Source: Pseudomonas sp. G2-4
GTDB lineage: Bacteria; Pseudomonadota; Gammaproteobacteria; Pseudomonadales; Pseudomonadaceae
Assembly: GCF_030064125.1 (NCBI RefSeq)
Contig: NZ_CP125957.1
Span: 62,001 to 126,000, forward strand
Reading direction: 5' to 3'
Length of the DNA: 64,000 nt
In this document: positions 16,344-24,681 of the stretch, piece by piece
Layout of the letters: each line of letters starts with the position of its first letter
Position numbering within the stretch: the stretch's first letter is position 1
Notes under the pieces: generated by a model
Seen by the model: only the letters and a program-made list of their open reading frames with translations
Database searches by the model: none
What the model was told of the DNA's origin: nothing
Made by a program: the position numbers and the translations under genes

Positions 16344-16853
16344 TTACTCCATTAGCATACTGTCGGATATTTTTTTGACGGAAGTTACCGGCCTAGGAGA
16401 CTTCAGGCGTGACTTTGTTAGTAGGGTGTAAACCATGCCGTCATCGGACTCGACTTTATAGAAGTGGTAGCCCGCGAAGAATAGAAAAGGGTGTACAGGA
16501 ATATTGGAGACAAACCATCCAGTGATCATAAGTGCCACGAAGATTGAACACGTCCACGTGGCGTCGAACGCGGTTATTTTCGTGACTAAAGGCATTAGGT
16601 AGCTGATAAGAAAAACTAAAATAAAATAATCATTCGACTCTACCTTCTTAGCCTTAAATGGGAAGATCTCGCCCTGAGAGTGGATGAGCCGTAGGATCAA
16701 AAGTGGGAGAAAGGTGCCGATGGTCCCTACAATGATCAATTGCCACGTAAAAAGGGACATCGCATGTGTACTAAAAACTTCGATAGCTGCTGCGACCAAC
16801 AACGTCGGTGCCGCTGAAGAAATCAACAGGACTGTCTTGAGGATATTGCGCAT
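16344..16853 (-). CDS. kwaA: Kiwa anti-phage membrane protein KwaA
   Basis: A 169-residue protein with four predicted membrane helices: about residues 5-26 (LKTVLLISSAAPTLLVAAAI), 34-54 (FTWQLIIVGTIGTFLPLLIL), 72-90 (YFILVFLISYLMPLVTKI) and 98-118 (WTCSIFVALMITGWFVSNI). The short soluble C-terminus (HFYKVESDDGMVYTLLTKSR) follows. This four-helix layout directly upstream of a DUF4868 gene is the Kiwa pair. I chose the ATG at 16853, which has GGA at suitable distance and puts helix 1 at the N-terminus; the frame is open to 16913. KwaA is the membrane sensor in the known model. Confidence 0.75.
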   Translation of the reverse strand: MRNILKTVLLISSAAPTLLVAAAIEVFSTHAMSLFTWQLIIVGTIGTFLPLLILRLIHSQGEIFPFKAKKVESNDYFILVFLISYLMPLVTKITAFDATWTCSIFVALMITGWFVSNIPVHPFLFFAGYHFYKVESDDGMVYTLLTKSRLKSPRPVTSVKKISDSMLME

Positions 16854-17354
16854 CTTGGTTCCATCCATGGATTTCATCAGTTCACAGTGGCTGATTCTGA
16901 GGCCCTGAGTCAACAGTAGCTCAGCACTCGACTATCGGAGTTGGGTAAACTGGCTATTGCAGGAGAATTTATTCGCGAGCGGCCAGCGAACACATTTTGC
17001 GTCGATCAAGCAGGCATCCGCTGATGCGGCAGCTGCTCGATCTATCGGGCTCACTGCTTCGGTAGCCGCGTGAGCACATCCCTGAAATGGGCACGTCGTA
17101 TGTCCATTGATGCGCGCCGATTTGATCGACGTCCGCTTGCCGCTGCGCAACCACCTAGAATACATCCAGGTCGACCGTCTAAGCGCCCACCGCCGGATGA
17201 ATCGCCCCTAGCTTCGTAGATGGCCCGAACGTTTGCATTGGGCCAACTTTTACTGGTCAAAATCCTAAGCTAAGCTGGTCGAGCGTCAACGCAAATCAAA
17301 GTCTGATGTAATGGAGGCCGGTCTATACAGCACCCACAAACGGGCGTGGTCCTT
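16854..17354. other. Spacer between Kiwa genes and integrase
   Basis: About 500 bp with GC content higher than the Kiwa genes. Short open frames are present on the minus strand, but none has a ribosome-binding site or a recognisable product. It may contain decayed coding sequence. The promoter of the Kiwa pair must lie in the left part. Confidence 0.4.
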
Positions 17355-18428
17355 TCAGGCAAGCTTTGCTGCTAGCTCCTCCGCAGTAATGTTGTAGTAC
17401 CGCTTCAGCATGTTCACCTCCCGATGCCCCGTCACGCTCGCGAGCTCGATCAAATTCGGCAGCTTGGTCGCAAGCCGACAGGTCGCTTCATGCCGCAGAT
17501 CGTGAAAGCGCAGATTGATCAGAAAGTCCTCCTGTGGCGTTACCTGCGCAGCCCCGCAATCGGCAAAGTATTTCAGCCTCGCTCGCTCCAGACCTCGCAC
17601 AAAGGCCTTCTTAAGTGCATCGGCGGTGGTGGGGAAGACTCGCCCGCACAGCGAGCGCGGTAAATCCTTGAGCAACTGAATAGCCTTCGGCGAAAGCGGG
17701 ACGGTTCTGGGCAGTCCGTTCTTCGTCGCGGGTAGGTGCGCGGTTCTACGTTCCAGGTTCACATGCTTCCAGCGCAGCTCGAAAATCTCGCCACGGCGCA
17801 TGGCTGTCTCAATCGCCAGTTGGACGATGGGCCGTATCCATGGATTGTGTGATGCATCGGCGTAGGTCCCATCAGCACGTCGCTCACGAAGCTCTAACGC
17901 GCCGAGCATGTATTGCTCTTCAATGGGGTCCAGTCGTCGCGAGCGTTCGTCGTTGTAGCTTGGACGGCTGACCATCCTGACCGGGTTCTCGGCAAGGTGA
18001 ATTCCCCACTCGCGGCGAGCGACCTCAATCACACACTGAAACAACGCAAGCTCACGCTTCACCGTGTTGCCTTTGCGAATCTTCAGGCGCTCGTCACGGT
18101 AGCGGGCAAAGTCTGAAGAGGTGAGGGTGGCAACGATGCGCGTCGCGAGCGGATTACGCTTGAGTGCTTCCAGGCGTTTGATTTCCGAATACGCGCCCTT
18201 GTGCTTCGGAGCAATCTCGGAGATGTAGCGATCAATGAGTTGATGAAAGGCGGTGCGTTCAGCCTCGACGCGAGAGACAAAGATGCCCCGGTCGATTTCG
18301 CTTTCGATCATGCGTGCCCAGGCTTGGGCATCGGATTTGGTTTCGAAGGTTTTGCGCTGGGCTGGATAGCCCTTACGGCGAATTTGCGCTTCCCACTGAT
18401 ACTCGCCGCGATTCCTGATTGTTGCCAT
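17355..18428 (-). CDS. int: Tyrosine-type site-specific integrase
   Basis: A 357-residue phage-type tyrosine recombinase. The N-terminal arm-binding part (RGEYQWEAQIRRKGYPAQRKT) is followed by a SAM-like core-binding region and a catalytic domain with Arg in TAMRRGEIFELRW, HDLRHEAT (HxxR), the TGHRE box and the nucleophile Tyr in KRYYNI. All catalytic residues appear intact. It lies 115 bp from the 3' end of tRNA-Arg(CCG), the usual location for an integrase that uses that tRNA as its target. Possible starts are 18428, 18437 and a TTG at 18461; I use the ATG at 18428, which begins the conserved fold. Confidence 0.9.
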   Translation of the reverse strand: MATIRNRGEYQWEAQIRRKGYPAQRKTFETKSDAQAWARMIESEIDRGIFVSRVEAERTAFHQLIDRYISEIAPKHKGAYSEIKRLEALKRNPLATRIVATLTSSDFARYRDERLKIRKGNTVKRELALFQCVIEVARREWGIHLAENPVRMVSRPSYNDERSRRLDPIEEQYMLGALELRERRADGTYADASHNPWIRPIVQLAIETAMRRGEIFELRWKHVNLERRTAHLPATKNGLPRTVPLSPKAIQLLKDLPRSLCGRVFPTTADALKKAFVRGLERARLKYFADCGAAQVTPQEDFLINLRFHDLRHEATCRLATKLPNLIELASVTGHREVNMLKRYYNITAEELAAKLA

Positions 18429-18451
18429 TCCGACCATTCCCGCCACATTTA

Positions 18452-18471
18452 AGTGTGGCAAATTTGTGGCA
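18452..18471. repeat. Right copy of 20-bp subterminal repeat
   Basis: AGTGTGGCAAATTTGTGGCA, one mismatch from 5364-5383. It overlaps the region just upstream of the integrase start, so it could serve both in recombination and in control of the integrase gene. Confidence 0.65.
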
Positions 18472-18542
18472 AAAACGACTTTCAGGACTAGGACAGGTTT
18501 CTGGCAGTGGAGCTAACCCCTTGTAATACAAGGGATAGAAGG

Positions 18543-18619
18543 TGGTGCACCAGACGGGATTCGAACCCATGACCCCTGCCTTCGGAGGGCAGTACTCTAT
18601 CCAGCTGAGCTACTGGTGC
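18543..18619 (-). tRNA. tRNA-Arg(CCG)
   Basis: A complete 77-nt tRNA on the minus strand. The acceptor stem GCACCAG pairs with CTGGTGC and is followed by encoded ACCA. The anticodon loop CTCCGAA is closed by CTGCC/GGCAG and gives anticodon CCG (reads CGG, Arg). The T loop GGTTCGAATCC is standard. Its 3' 45 bp are repeated at 5213-5257, so it is the integration target of the island and was restored by it. Confidence 0.95.
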
Positions 18620-18796
18620 GACGCGGGCGCCATAATACTCATATGCATGGCGGGCGTCCATGCTGCTGAATCGCCTGCGTTTTTGGGCAGCTCGCCGGGT
18701 GTTGGCTACGCTGATCAGAAAAAGCGGGCAAATTCGGGTTTTTCGTTCTTTTTTTCGAACAGCCTATTGTCCTTCACCCCTATCGGCCCTAGGATT

Positions 18797-18814
18797 CGTT
18801 TGAGATTTCAAACG
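18797..18814. promoter_or_regulatory. 18-bp palindrome upstream of gabD
   Basis: CGTTTGA-GATT-TCAAACG is a perfect inverted repeat about 155 bp before the gabD start. It may be an operator for the gab genes. Otherwise the stretch 18620-18968 shows no gene or hairpin. Confidence 0.35.
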
Positions 18815-18968
18815 CTCTTGTCTGGGTGCTGAACCGCACGTCTGTGCTTATGTGCGTTATTTCTGTGCTTCAGCCCGGTGGATGATTTCCCTGACGGCAG
18901 CCCCTGAGGCGCCTTTCTACAAATCTAATTCGCTCCGCGTACGCGCGGTGCTGTTAAGGAAAGCCGAC

Positions 18969-20411
18969 ATGCAGCTTAAAGACACCCAGTTGTTCCGCCA
19001 GCAAGCCTTTATCGATGGCGCTTGGGTCGATGCGGACAATGGTCAGACAATCAAGGTCACCAACCCGGCAACGGGCGAAGTGCTGGGCACCGTGCCGAAG
19101 ATGGGCGCTGCCGAAACCCGCCGGGCGATTGAAGCCGCCGACAAGGCGCTGCCAGCTTGGCGTGCACTGACCGCCAAGGAGCGCGCCAACAAGCTGCGCC
19201 GCTGGTACGAATTGCTGATCGAAAACCAGGACGACCTCGGTCGCCTGATGACCCTGGAACAAGGCAAGCCACTGGCCGAAGCCAAGGGCGAAATCGTCTA
19301 CGCCGCTTCCTTCATCGAGTGGTTCGCCGAAGAAGCCAAGCGCATCTACGGTGACGTGATTCCCGGCCACCAGCCTGATAAGCGCCTGATCGTGATCAAG
19401 CAGCCAATCGGCGTGACCGCGGCCATTACCCCGTGGAACTTCCCGGCCGCGATGATCACCCGCAAGGCCGGCCCGGCCCTGGCCGCCGGTTGCACCATGG
19501 TCATCAAGCCTGCTTCGCAAACCCCGTTCTCGGCCCTGGCCCTGGTGGAACTGGCGCACCGTGCCGGCATTCCGCAAGGCGTGCTGAGCGTGGTCACCGG
19601 CAGCGCCGGTGACATCGGCGGTGAGCTGACCAGCAACCCGATCGTGCGCAAGCTGTCGTTTACCGGCTCGACCGAGATCGGTCGCCAGTTGATGGCCGAA
19701 TGCGCCAAGGACATCAAGAAAGTCTCCCTGGAGTTGGGTGGCAACGCGCCGTTCATCGTGTTCGACGACGCGGACCTGGATAAGGCCGTCGAAGGCGCAA
19801 TCATTTCCAAGTACCGCAACAACGGCCAGACCTGCGTCTGTGCCAACCGTCTGTACATCCAGGATTCGGTGTACGACGCCTTCGCTGAGAAGCTGAAAGT
19901 GGCGGTGGCCAAGCTCAAGATTGGCAACGGTCTGGACGACGGCACCACCACCGGCCCGTTGATCGACGGCAAAGCGGTCGCCAAGGTGCAAGAGCACATT
20001 GCCGATGCAGTCAGCAAAGGCGCAACCGTGCTGTCGGGTGGCAAGGCGATGGAAGGCAACTTCTTCGAGCCGACCATCCTGACCAATGTGCCGAACAATG
20101 CCGCCGTGGCGAAGGAAGAAACCTTCGGCCCGCTGGCGCCGCTGTTCCGCTTCAAAGACGAAGCCGAAGTGATCGCGATGTCCAACGACACCGAGTTCGG
20201 CCTGGCCTCGTACTTCTATGCCCGCGATCTGGGCCGTGTGTTCCGTGTGGCCGAGGCCTTGGAATACGGCATGGTGGGCGTCAACACCGGTTTGATCTCC
20301 AACGAAGTCGCGCCGTTCGGCGGCATCAAGGCGTCGGGCCTGGGCCGTGAAGGTTCCAAGTACGGCATCGAGGACTACCTGGAAATCAAATACCTCTGCC
20401 TGGGTATCTGA
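18969..20411 (+). CDS. gabD: Succinate-semialdehyde dehydrogenase (NADP+)
   Basis: A 480-residue aldehyde dehydrogenase, the standard GabD length. It oxidises succinate semialdehyde to succinate, the second step of GABA breakdown. The catalytic Glu is in the SLELGGNAPFIVFDDAD segment and the catalytic Cys in NNGQTCVCANR; the coenzyme-binding loop TGSTEIGRQL and ITPWNFPAAMITRK are present. The ATG at 18969 follows AAGGAAA and starts MQLKDTQLF, as in other Pseudomonas GabD proteins. gabT follows 175 bp downstream on the same strand, so they probably form one unit. Confidence 0.95.
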   Translation: MQLKDTQLFRQQAFIDGAWVDADNGQTIKVTNPATGEVLGTVPKMGAAETRRAIEAADKALPAWRALTAKERANKLRRWYELLIENQDDLGRLMTLEQGKPLAEAKGEIVYAASFIEWFAEEAKRIYGDVIPGHQPDKRLIVIKQPIGVTAAITPWNFPAAMITRKAGPALAAGCTMVIKPASQTPFSALALVELAHRAGIPQGVLSVVTGSAGDIGGELTSNPIVRKLSFTGSTEIGRQLMAECAKDIKKVSLELGGNAPFIVFDDADLDKAVEGAIISKYRNNGQTCVCANRLYIQDSVYDAFAEKLKVAVAKLKIGNGLDDGTTTGPLIDGKAVAKVQEHIADAVSKGATVLSGGKAMEGNFFEPTILTNVPNNAAVAKEETFGPLAPLFRFKDEAEVIAMSNDTEFGLASYFYARDLGRVFRVAEALEYGMVGVNTGLISNEVAPFGGIKASGLGREGSKYGIEDYLEIKYLCLGI

Positions 20412-20586
20412 TCCGCTTCAAGCGCAAAGGGCACGAGAGCGCTGTCCCTTTGCGTGTTTCACCCGTTCTGTTTCTTGTGGCCGGGAACGCTGTGGCAGTC
20501 GATCATCGCATGCTGTCGCAGTTGCCTTCCCGCCATGTATTCCTTGAGCCACGCCGACCGATGAGCGGCGAATGAGGATCTATTTA

Positions 20587-21864
20587 ATGAGCAAGACCAA
20601 CGCTTCCCTGATGAAACGCCGCGAAGCCGCCGTACCCCGCGGCGTCGGCCAGATCCACCCGATTTTTGCCGAATCGGCGAAGAACGCCACGGTCACCGAC
20701 GTTGAAGGTCGTGAATTCATCGATTTCGCCGGCGGTATCGCCGTACTGAACACCGGCCACGTGCACCCGAAAATCATCGCTGCCGTGACCGCGCAGCTGA
20801 ACAAGCTGACTCACACTTGCTTCCAGGTCCTGGCTTACGAGCCGTACGTGGAACTGTGCGAAAAAATCAACGCCAAGGTGCCCGGTGATTTCGCCAAGAA
20901 AACCCTGCTGGTGACCACCGGTTCGGAAGCGGTGGAAAACGCCGTGAAAATCGCCCGCGCCGCCACGGGGCGTGCCGGTGTGATCGCCTTCACCGGTGCT
21001 TACCACGGTCGCACCATGATGACCCTGGGCCTGACCGGTAAAGTCGTGCCGTATTCGGCTGGCATGGGCCTGATGCCTGGCGGCATCTTCCGTGCGCTGT
21101 ACCCGAACGAACTGCACGGCGTGAGCATCGACGACTCCATCGCCAGCATCGAACGCATCTTCAAGAACGACGCCGAGCCGCGTGACATCGCTGCAATCAT
21201 CATCGAGCCGGTGCAGGGCGAGGGTGGTTTCTATGTGGCGCCCAAGGAGTTCATGAAGCGCCTGCGCGCCCTGTGCGACCAGCACGGCATTCTGTTGATC
21301 GCTGACGAAGTGCAGACTGGCGCTGGCCGTACCGGCACTTTCTTCGCCATGGAGCAGATGGGCGTTGCCGCTGACCTGACCACCTTCGCCAAATCGATTG
21401 CCGGCGGCTTCCCGCTGGCCGGTGTCTGCGGCAAGGCCGAGTACATGGATGCCATCGCTCCAGGTGGCCTGGGCGGCACCTACGCGGGTAGCCCGATCGC
21501 CTGCGCGGCTGCGTTGGCGGTGATGGAAGTCTTCGAGGAAGAGCAACTGCTGGACCGTTGCAAGGCCGTGGGCGAGCGCCTGGTCACGGGCCTCAAGGCC
21601 ATCCAGAAGAAATATCCGGTCATCGGTGAAGTTCGTGCCCTGGGTGCAATGATCGCCGTCGAGCTGTTCGAAAACGGCGATACCCACAAGCCGAACGCTG
21701 CGGCAGTGGCTCAGGTCGTGGCCAAGGCGCGCGACAAGGGCTTGATCCTGCTGTCCTGCGGCACCTATGGCAACGTTCTGCGGGTGCTGGTGCCGCTGAC
21801 CTCGCCGGACGAGCAATTGGACAAAGGCCTGGCGATCATCGAAGAGTGCTTCTCCGAGCTCTGA
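20587..21864 (+). CDS. gabT: 4-aminobutyrate aminotransferase
   Basis: A 425-residue class III pyridoxal-phosphate aminotransferase. It moves the amino group of GABA to 2-oxoglutarate, giving succinate semialdehyde for GabD. The PLP-contact motif TGSEAVENAVKIARA, AYHGRTMMTLGLTG, the Asp of LLIADEVQTGAGRTG and the Schiff-base Lys in TTFAKSIAGGFPLAG are all visible. The ATG at 20587 (MSKTNASLMKRR) is preferred to the in-frame ATG five codons upstream because GAGGA lies at proper distance. A strong terminator follows. Confidence 0.95.
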   Translation: MSKTNASLMKRREAAVPRGVGQIHPIFAESAKNATVTDVEGREFIDFAGGIAVLNTGHVHPKIIAAVTAQLNKLTHTCFQVLAYEPYVELCEKINAKVPGDFAKKTLLVTTGSEAVENAVKIARAATGRAGVIAFTGAYHGRTMMTLGLTGKVVPYSAGMGLMPGGIFRALYPNELHGVSIDDSIASIERIFKNDAEPRDIAAIIIEPVQGEGGFYVAPKEFMKRLRALCDQHGILLIADEVQTGAGRTGTFFAMEQMGVAADLTTFAKSIAGGFPLAGVCGKAEYMDAIAPGGLGGTYAGSPIACAAALAVMEVFEEEQLLDRCKAVGERLVTGLKAIQKKYPVIGEVRALGAMIAVELFENGDTHKPNAAAVAQVVAKARDKGLILLSCGTYGNVLRVLVPLTSPDEQLDKGLAIIEECFSEL

Positions 21865-21890
21865 TTGCCGGGTTGCGCACTGATCCACAA

Positions 21891-21914
21891 AAAAACCCGC
21901 TTCGGCGGGTTTTT
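21891..21914 (+). terminator. Rho-independent terminator of gabDT
   Basis: AAAAACCCGC-TTCG-GCGGGTTTTT: a 10-bp stem with a tetraloop and T run, 26 bp after the gabT stop. Confidence 0.95.
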
Positions 21915-22003
21915 TCATGACCAGGAGCATGTCCTGCGGGTTTTGAGCTGTCTGGAACGGCCGCCAAGGTCTAAGGTGCAAGTATGGCAAGGGAGTGTGT
22001 TGC

Positions 22004-23221
22004 ATGACCGCTGTGGTTTTACCGGCTGTACCGCGTGTACTGATCGCCGAGGCTGATCCGGCGTCCCGTGAGCTGCTTGAACAGGTGTTGTCGGGTGTGC
22101 GCTGCGATGCCCGGGTGGATACGTGTGGCGAGGGCAAACAGGCGTTGGAGCTGCTGGCGAACACCCCCTATGACCTGGTGATCGCCGATTGGGAGCTGCC
22201 AGGTGTCGATGGCCTGACGATCTTGCGCGGCCTTCGCCAGCAGCATCGCAGCCCGCCGTTGCCGTTCATCCTGATGAGTCGGCGCAATGACAGTGCCAGT
22301 GTTCGTGAAGTCCTGCCGCTGGCGCCGATGGCCTATTTGACCAAGCCCCTGAATCGGGAAGACTTGACCCAGCGTTTGCAGGGTTTGCTGGTGGGGGGCG
22401 GTGAAGAAATCGCCAACGACGCGCCGGTCCCGGGCCCTGGGTTGACCCTGGCAGCCTTTCTGGAGCGGCGGCGTGATATGTCCGAAGGTGCGCCGCTGAT
22501 GACCGATGTGCAGGTGGCGGTCAAACGCAGCCTCAACCCCGGCGGCCTGGACCTGAAGCTGTTTGAAGAGGAGTTGCGCACCGACCCGCAAATCACCGCG
22601 GTGCTGATCGCGGCGGCCAACAGTGCCGCCCAGCAGCAGGGGGGCAGTCCGGTGCAGACCGTGGCCCGAGCGCTGCACCAGCTCGGCAGCGGGCAGAGCA
22701 CGAACCTGGTCCTCGGCCTGACCCTCAAGCGCTGCGCCCGGCTCAGTGTCCCGTGCCTGGCGGACTATGCCCAGCGTTACTGGGAGTTGTCGCTGCATAC
22801 CGCCGAGTACGCGCGAATCTTGGCGCGGTTGCTGGATCTGGAACCGGAGCGCTGTTATTGCGCCGGGCTGTTGCATCGGCTCGGCGACCTGGCGCTGCTG
22901 CGTTGTCTGGAAGAATGGAAGCAGGCCGGTGGCGAGCTGGATGAGCTGGAGGAAATCGGGCATTTGCTCGATCGATACGGCGCCAGCTTCGGTTCGGCAC
23001 TGCGCACCCGCTGGCGCCTGCCGCTGGAGCTGAGAGAGTTGATCGCGGCGGCCTATAGCCTGGGTGGTGGGGTTTATTCCCGTGAGGCACTGGTCATGAA
23101 CATGGCCGGGCAGATGGCCCATCTGACTGAGCATGAAGGGCTTGAGGAGTTGGCCCGTGGCCGTACGGCACGCTTGCTGAAAATCGGATTGCCGGAGCTG
23201 ATGCGGTTGCGCCGCAAGTAG
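22004..23221 (+). CDS. Response regulator with HDOD domain
   Basis: A 405-residue protein. Residues about 12-125 form a receiver domain (LIAEADPASRE, phosphoacceptor Asp in LVIADWELPGVDG, Lys in AYLTKPLN). Residues about 170-370 form an HDOD domain, a catalytically silent HD relative used in signalling; the typical AGLLHRLGDLAL segment is seen. HDOD response regulators tie phosphorylation to motility, biofilm or c-di-GMP circuits in Pseudomonas, but the specific target is not known here. The ATG at 22004 follows GGGAG; the frame is open a few codons further. No cognate kinase is adjacent. The PAS-GGDEF gene converges on it. Confidence 0.85.
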   Translation: MTAVVLPAVPRVLIAEADPASRELLEQVLSGVRCDARVDTCGEGKQALELLANTPYDLVIADWELPGVDGLTILRGLRQQHRSPPLPFILMSRRNDSASVREVLPLAPMAYLTKPLNREDLTQRLQGLLVGGGEEIANDAPVPGPGLTLAAFLERRRDMSEGAPLMTDVQVAVKRSLNPGGLDLKLFEEELRTDPQITAVLIAAANSAAQQQGGSPVQTVARALHQLGSGQSTNLVLGLTLKRCARLSVPCLADYAQRYWELSLHTAEYARILARLLDLEPERCYCAGLLHRLGDLALLRCLEEWKQAGGELDELEEIGHLLDRYGASFGSALRTRWRLPLELRELIAAAYSLGGGVYSREALVMNMAGQMAHLTEHEGLEELARGRTARLLKIGLPELMRLRRK

Positions 23222-23239
23222 GACCGCCGACTCATTCCT

Positions 23240-23326
23240 GTGTAAGCGAGCTTGCTCGCGATGAGGGCCTGACATTCATTGATGCGGTGACAGTCATGTC
23301 GCCATCGCGAGCAAGCTCTCCCACAG
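23240..23326. repeat. REP pair, first family
   Basis: Two inverted copies of the GCGAGCTTGCTCGCGAT-type palindrome between convergent genes; the left copy has lost part of its 5' end (TGTAAGCGAGC). Confidence 0.85.
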
Positions 23327-23372
23327 GGGGTATGAGTGAGTTCAGCGTCGGTTCATTTCTACCGAAATCGTC

Positions 23373-24362
23373 TCAAGCCGCAATAATGCGATTCTTACCC
23401 TGGCGCTTGGCTTCGTACATGGCCGCGTCGGCGCGGGCGAACAGGCTGTCGAGGCTCTGGTCCTCGGCGGTGATGCTGGTCAGGCCTTGGCTGACGGTAA
23501 TACCGAAGCCGTGATCGCCGCTGCGGAAGGCCAGGCGTTGAATCTCCCGCTGCAAGCGTTCGGCCACTTGCAGCGCCATGTCCGGGGCACAGCCGGGGAA
23601 CACGGCTGCAAATTCTTCGCCGCCGATCCGTCCAAACAGATCTCCGCGCCTGAGCACAGATCGGCCACTTTCGGCGATTTTCTGCAGCACGGTATCGCCT
23701 TCCTGATGGCCGTAGGTGTCGTTGATCACCTTGAAGTCATCGATGTCCAGCAACAGGAACGCCATGGGTATTCCTTGTAGGCGTGCCTGGGCGAATTCGC
23801 GGTGGGCGCACTCGAAGAAGTGCCGGCGATTGCTGCTCTGGGTCAGGACATCGGTGGTCGCCAGTCGCTGCAGTTCGCTTTCCAGCAGCTTCTTTTCGGT
23901 GATGTCTTCGGCGATGCCCACCACAATCACCGGTTGCCCTGGTTCGGCCTTGCGGTTGATGAAGCATTTGTCGCTGAGCCAGCGGATCTGGCCATCAGCG
24001 GCGATGATGCGGTATTCGCGATCCTCGACGGCGCCTTTGACCAGCACTTCGGCCAGGCTGCGTTCGGCGTAGTCCTGGTCGTCGGGGTAGATTGCGTCGC
24101 GCCACTCGTTGAAGTCGGCCATGACCAGGCCGGCGGGTCGGCCGAAGATCCGTTCGTAGGCGGGGCTGACGTACAGCACTTGCCGGGTTTCCCAGTTGAA
24201 TGCCCACAGCACGGCATTGACGCTGACCAGCAAGGAACTGAACAGCTGCTCACGCTCGCTCAGGCGCGCGACTTCGCCTTGGGCGTGCATCAGCGCCATG
24301 AGGGTTTGGGCCGCTTCGGGCCAATGAGGCTGGGATGAATCCTGTAGGTTCTTGTCGACCAT
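23373..24362 (-). CDS. PAS domain diguanylate cyclase
   Basis: A 329-residue cytoplasmic protein with a PAS domain at about residues 45-165 (VLYVSPAYERIFGRPAG, PAC motif EYRIIAADGQIRWLSDK) and a GGDEF domain at about 175-329. The active site is GGEEF (residues 247-251), so synthesis of c-di-GMP from GTP is expected. The inhibitory site RRGD (238-241) is placed five residues before it, so product inhibition is likely. The ATG at 24362 (MVDKNLQDSS) is chosen; an upstream GTG at 24404 is possible. There is no membrane segment. Signal sensed by the PAS domain is unknown. Confidence 0.9.
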   Translation of the reverse strand: MVDKNLQDSSQPHWPEAAQTLMALMHAQGEVARLSEREQLFSSLLVSVNAVLWAFNWETRQVLYVSPAYERIFGRPAGLVMADFNEWRDAIYPDDQDYAERSLAEVLVKGAVEDREYRIIAADGQIRWLSDKCFINRKAEPGQPVIVVGIAEDITEKKLLESELQRLATTDVLTQSSNRRHFFECAHREFAQARLQGIPMAFLLLDIDDFKVINDTYGHQEGDTVLQKIAESGRSVLRRGDLFGRIGGEEFAAVFPGCAPDMALQVAERLQREIQRLAFRSGDHGFGITVSQGLTSITAEDQSLDSLFARADAAMYEAKRQGKNRIIAA

Positions 24363-24527
24363 CGGCACATATCTCAAAGAACGTGCACTGCTGTGGATTT
24401 GCACGCGCTTACTCCAAAGCCCGCCTGGATGGCGAAGTGCTCCTTGAGATAAGGGATTTGGGGCGAAGTTCCTTTTCAGGCGACGAAGGGCGGGGGATTT
24501 AGTTACTCAAATACTGAGTATTGAACC

Positions 24528-24656
24528 TGTGGCGAGGGAGCTTGCTCCCGCTGGGCTGCGAAGCAGCCCCCAGGAAAATTTCAATGGGCCTGATGCGCCG
24601 GGCCAGCAGATTGAGGGCTGCTGCGCAGCCCAGCGGGAGCAAGCTCCCTCGCCACA
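24528..24656. repeat. REP pair, second family
   Basis: Inverted copies of GGCGAGGGAGCTTGCTCCC followed by a second GC-rich hairpin (GGCTGCGAAGCAGCC). This is a different REP family from the GGGAGCGAGCTTGCTC type. It lies between two minus-strand genes. Confidence 0.9.
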
Positions 24657-24681
24657 ACAGCCCTCCTGCGGAGTTGTTCTG

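Larger units (their letters stand above)
5213..18587. mobile_element. Genomic island integrated in tRNA-Arg(CCG)
   Basis: The island is bounded by a 45-bp direct repeat (5213-5257 and 18543-18587, 43 identical positions) that is the 3' part of tRNA-Arg(CCG). The intact tRNA is at the right end and a tyrosine integrase (17355-18428) lies beside it, the standard arrangement for tRNA-targeted islands. Cargo includes a Kiwa-type defense pair, a LOV-derived histidine kinase with its response regulator, an Rcp1-like receiver, a glutathione transferase, an AlpA-like regulator, a replication-like protein and unknown genes. A degenerate integrase end at 13562-13690 indicates that two elements have accumulated. 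No conjugation genes are visible, so it is not self-transmissible by itself. Confidence 0.85.

Noticed and set aside
16932..17260. A transposase or regulator gene between Kiwa and the integrase
   Set aside because: Short overlapping frames only; none has a start signal or recognisable motif.
20584..22164. 526-codon open frame opposite gabT
   Set aside because: Same reason: a composition-driven shadow of a well-supported gene, with no ribosome-binding site and no known domain.
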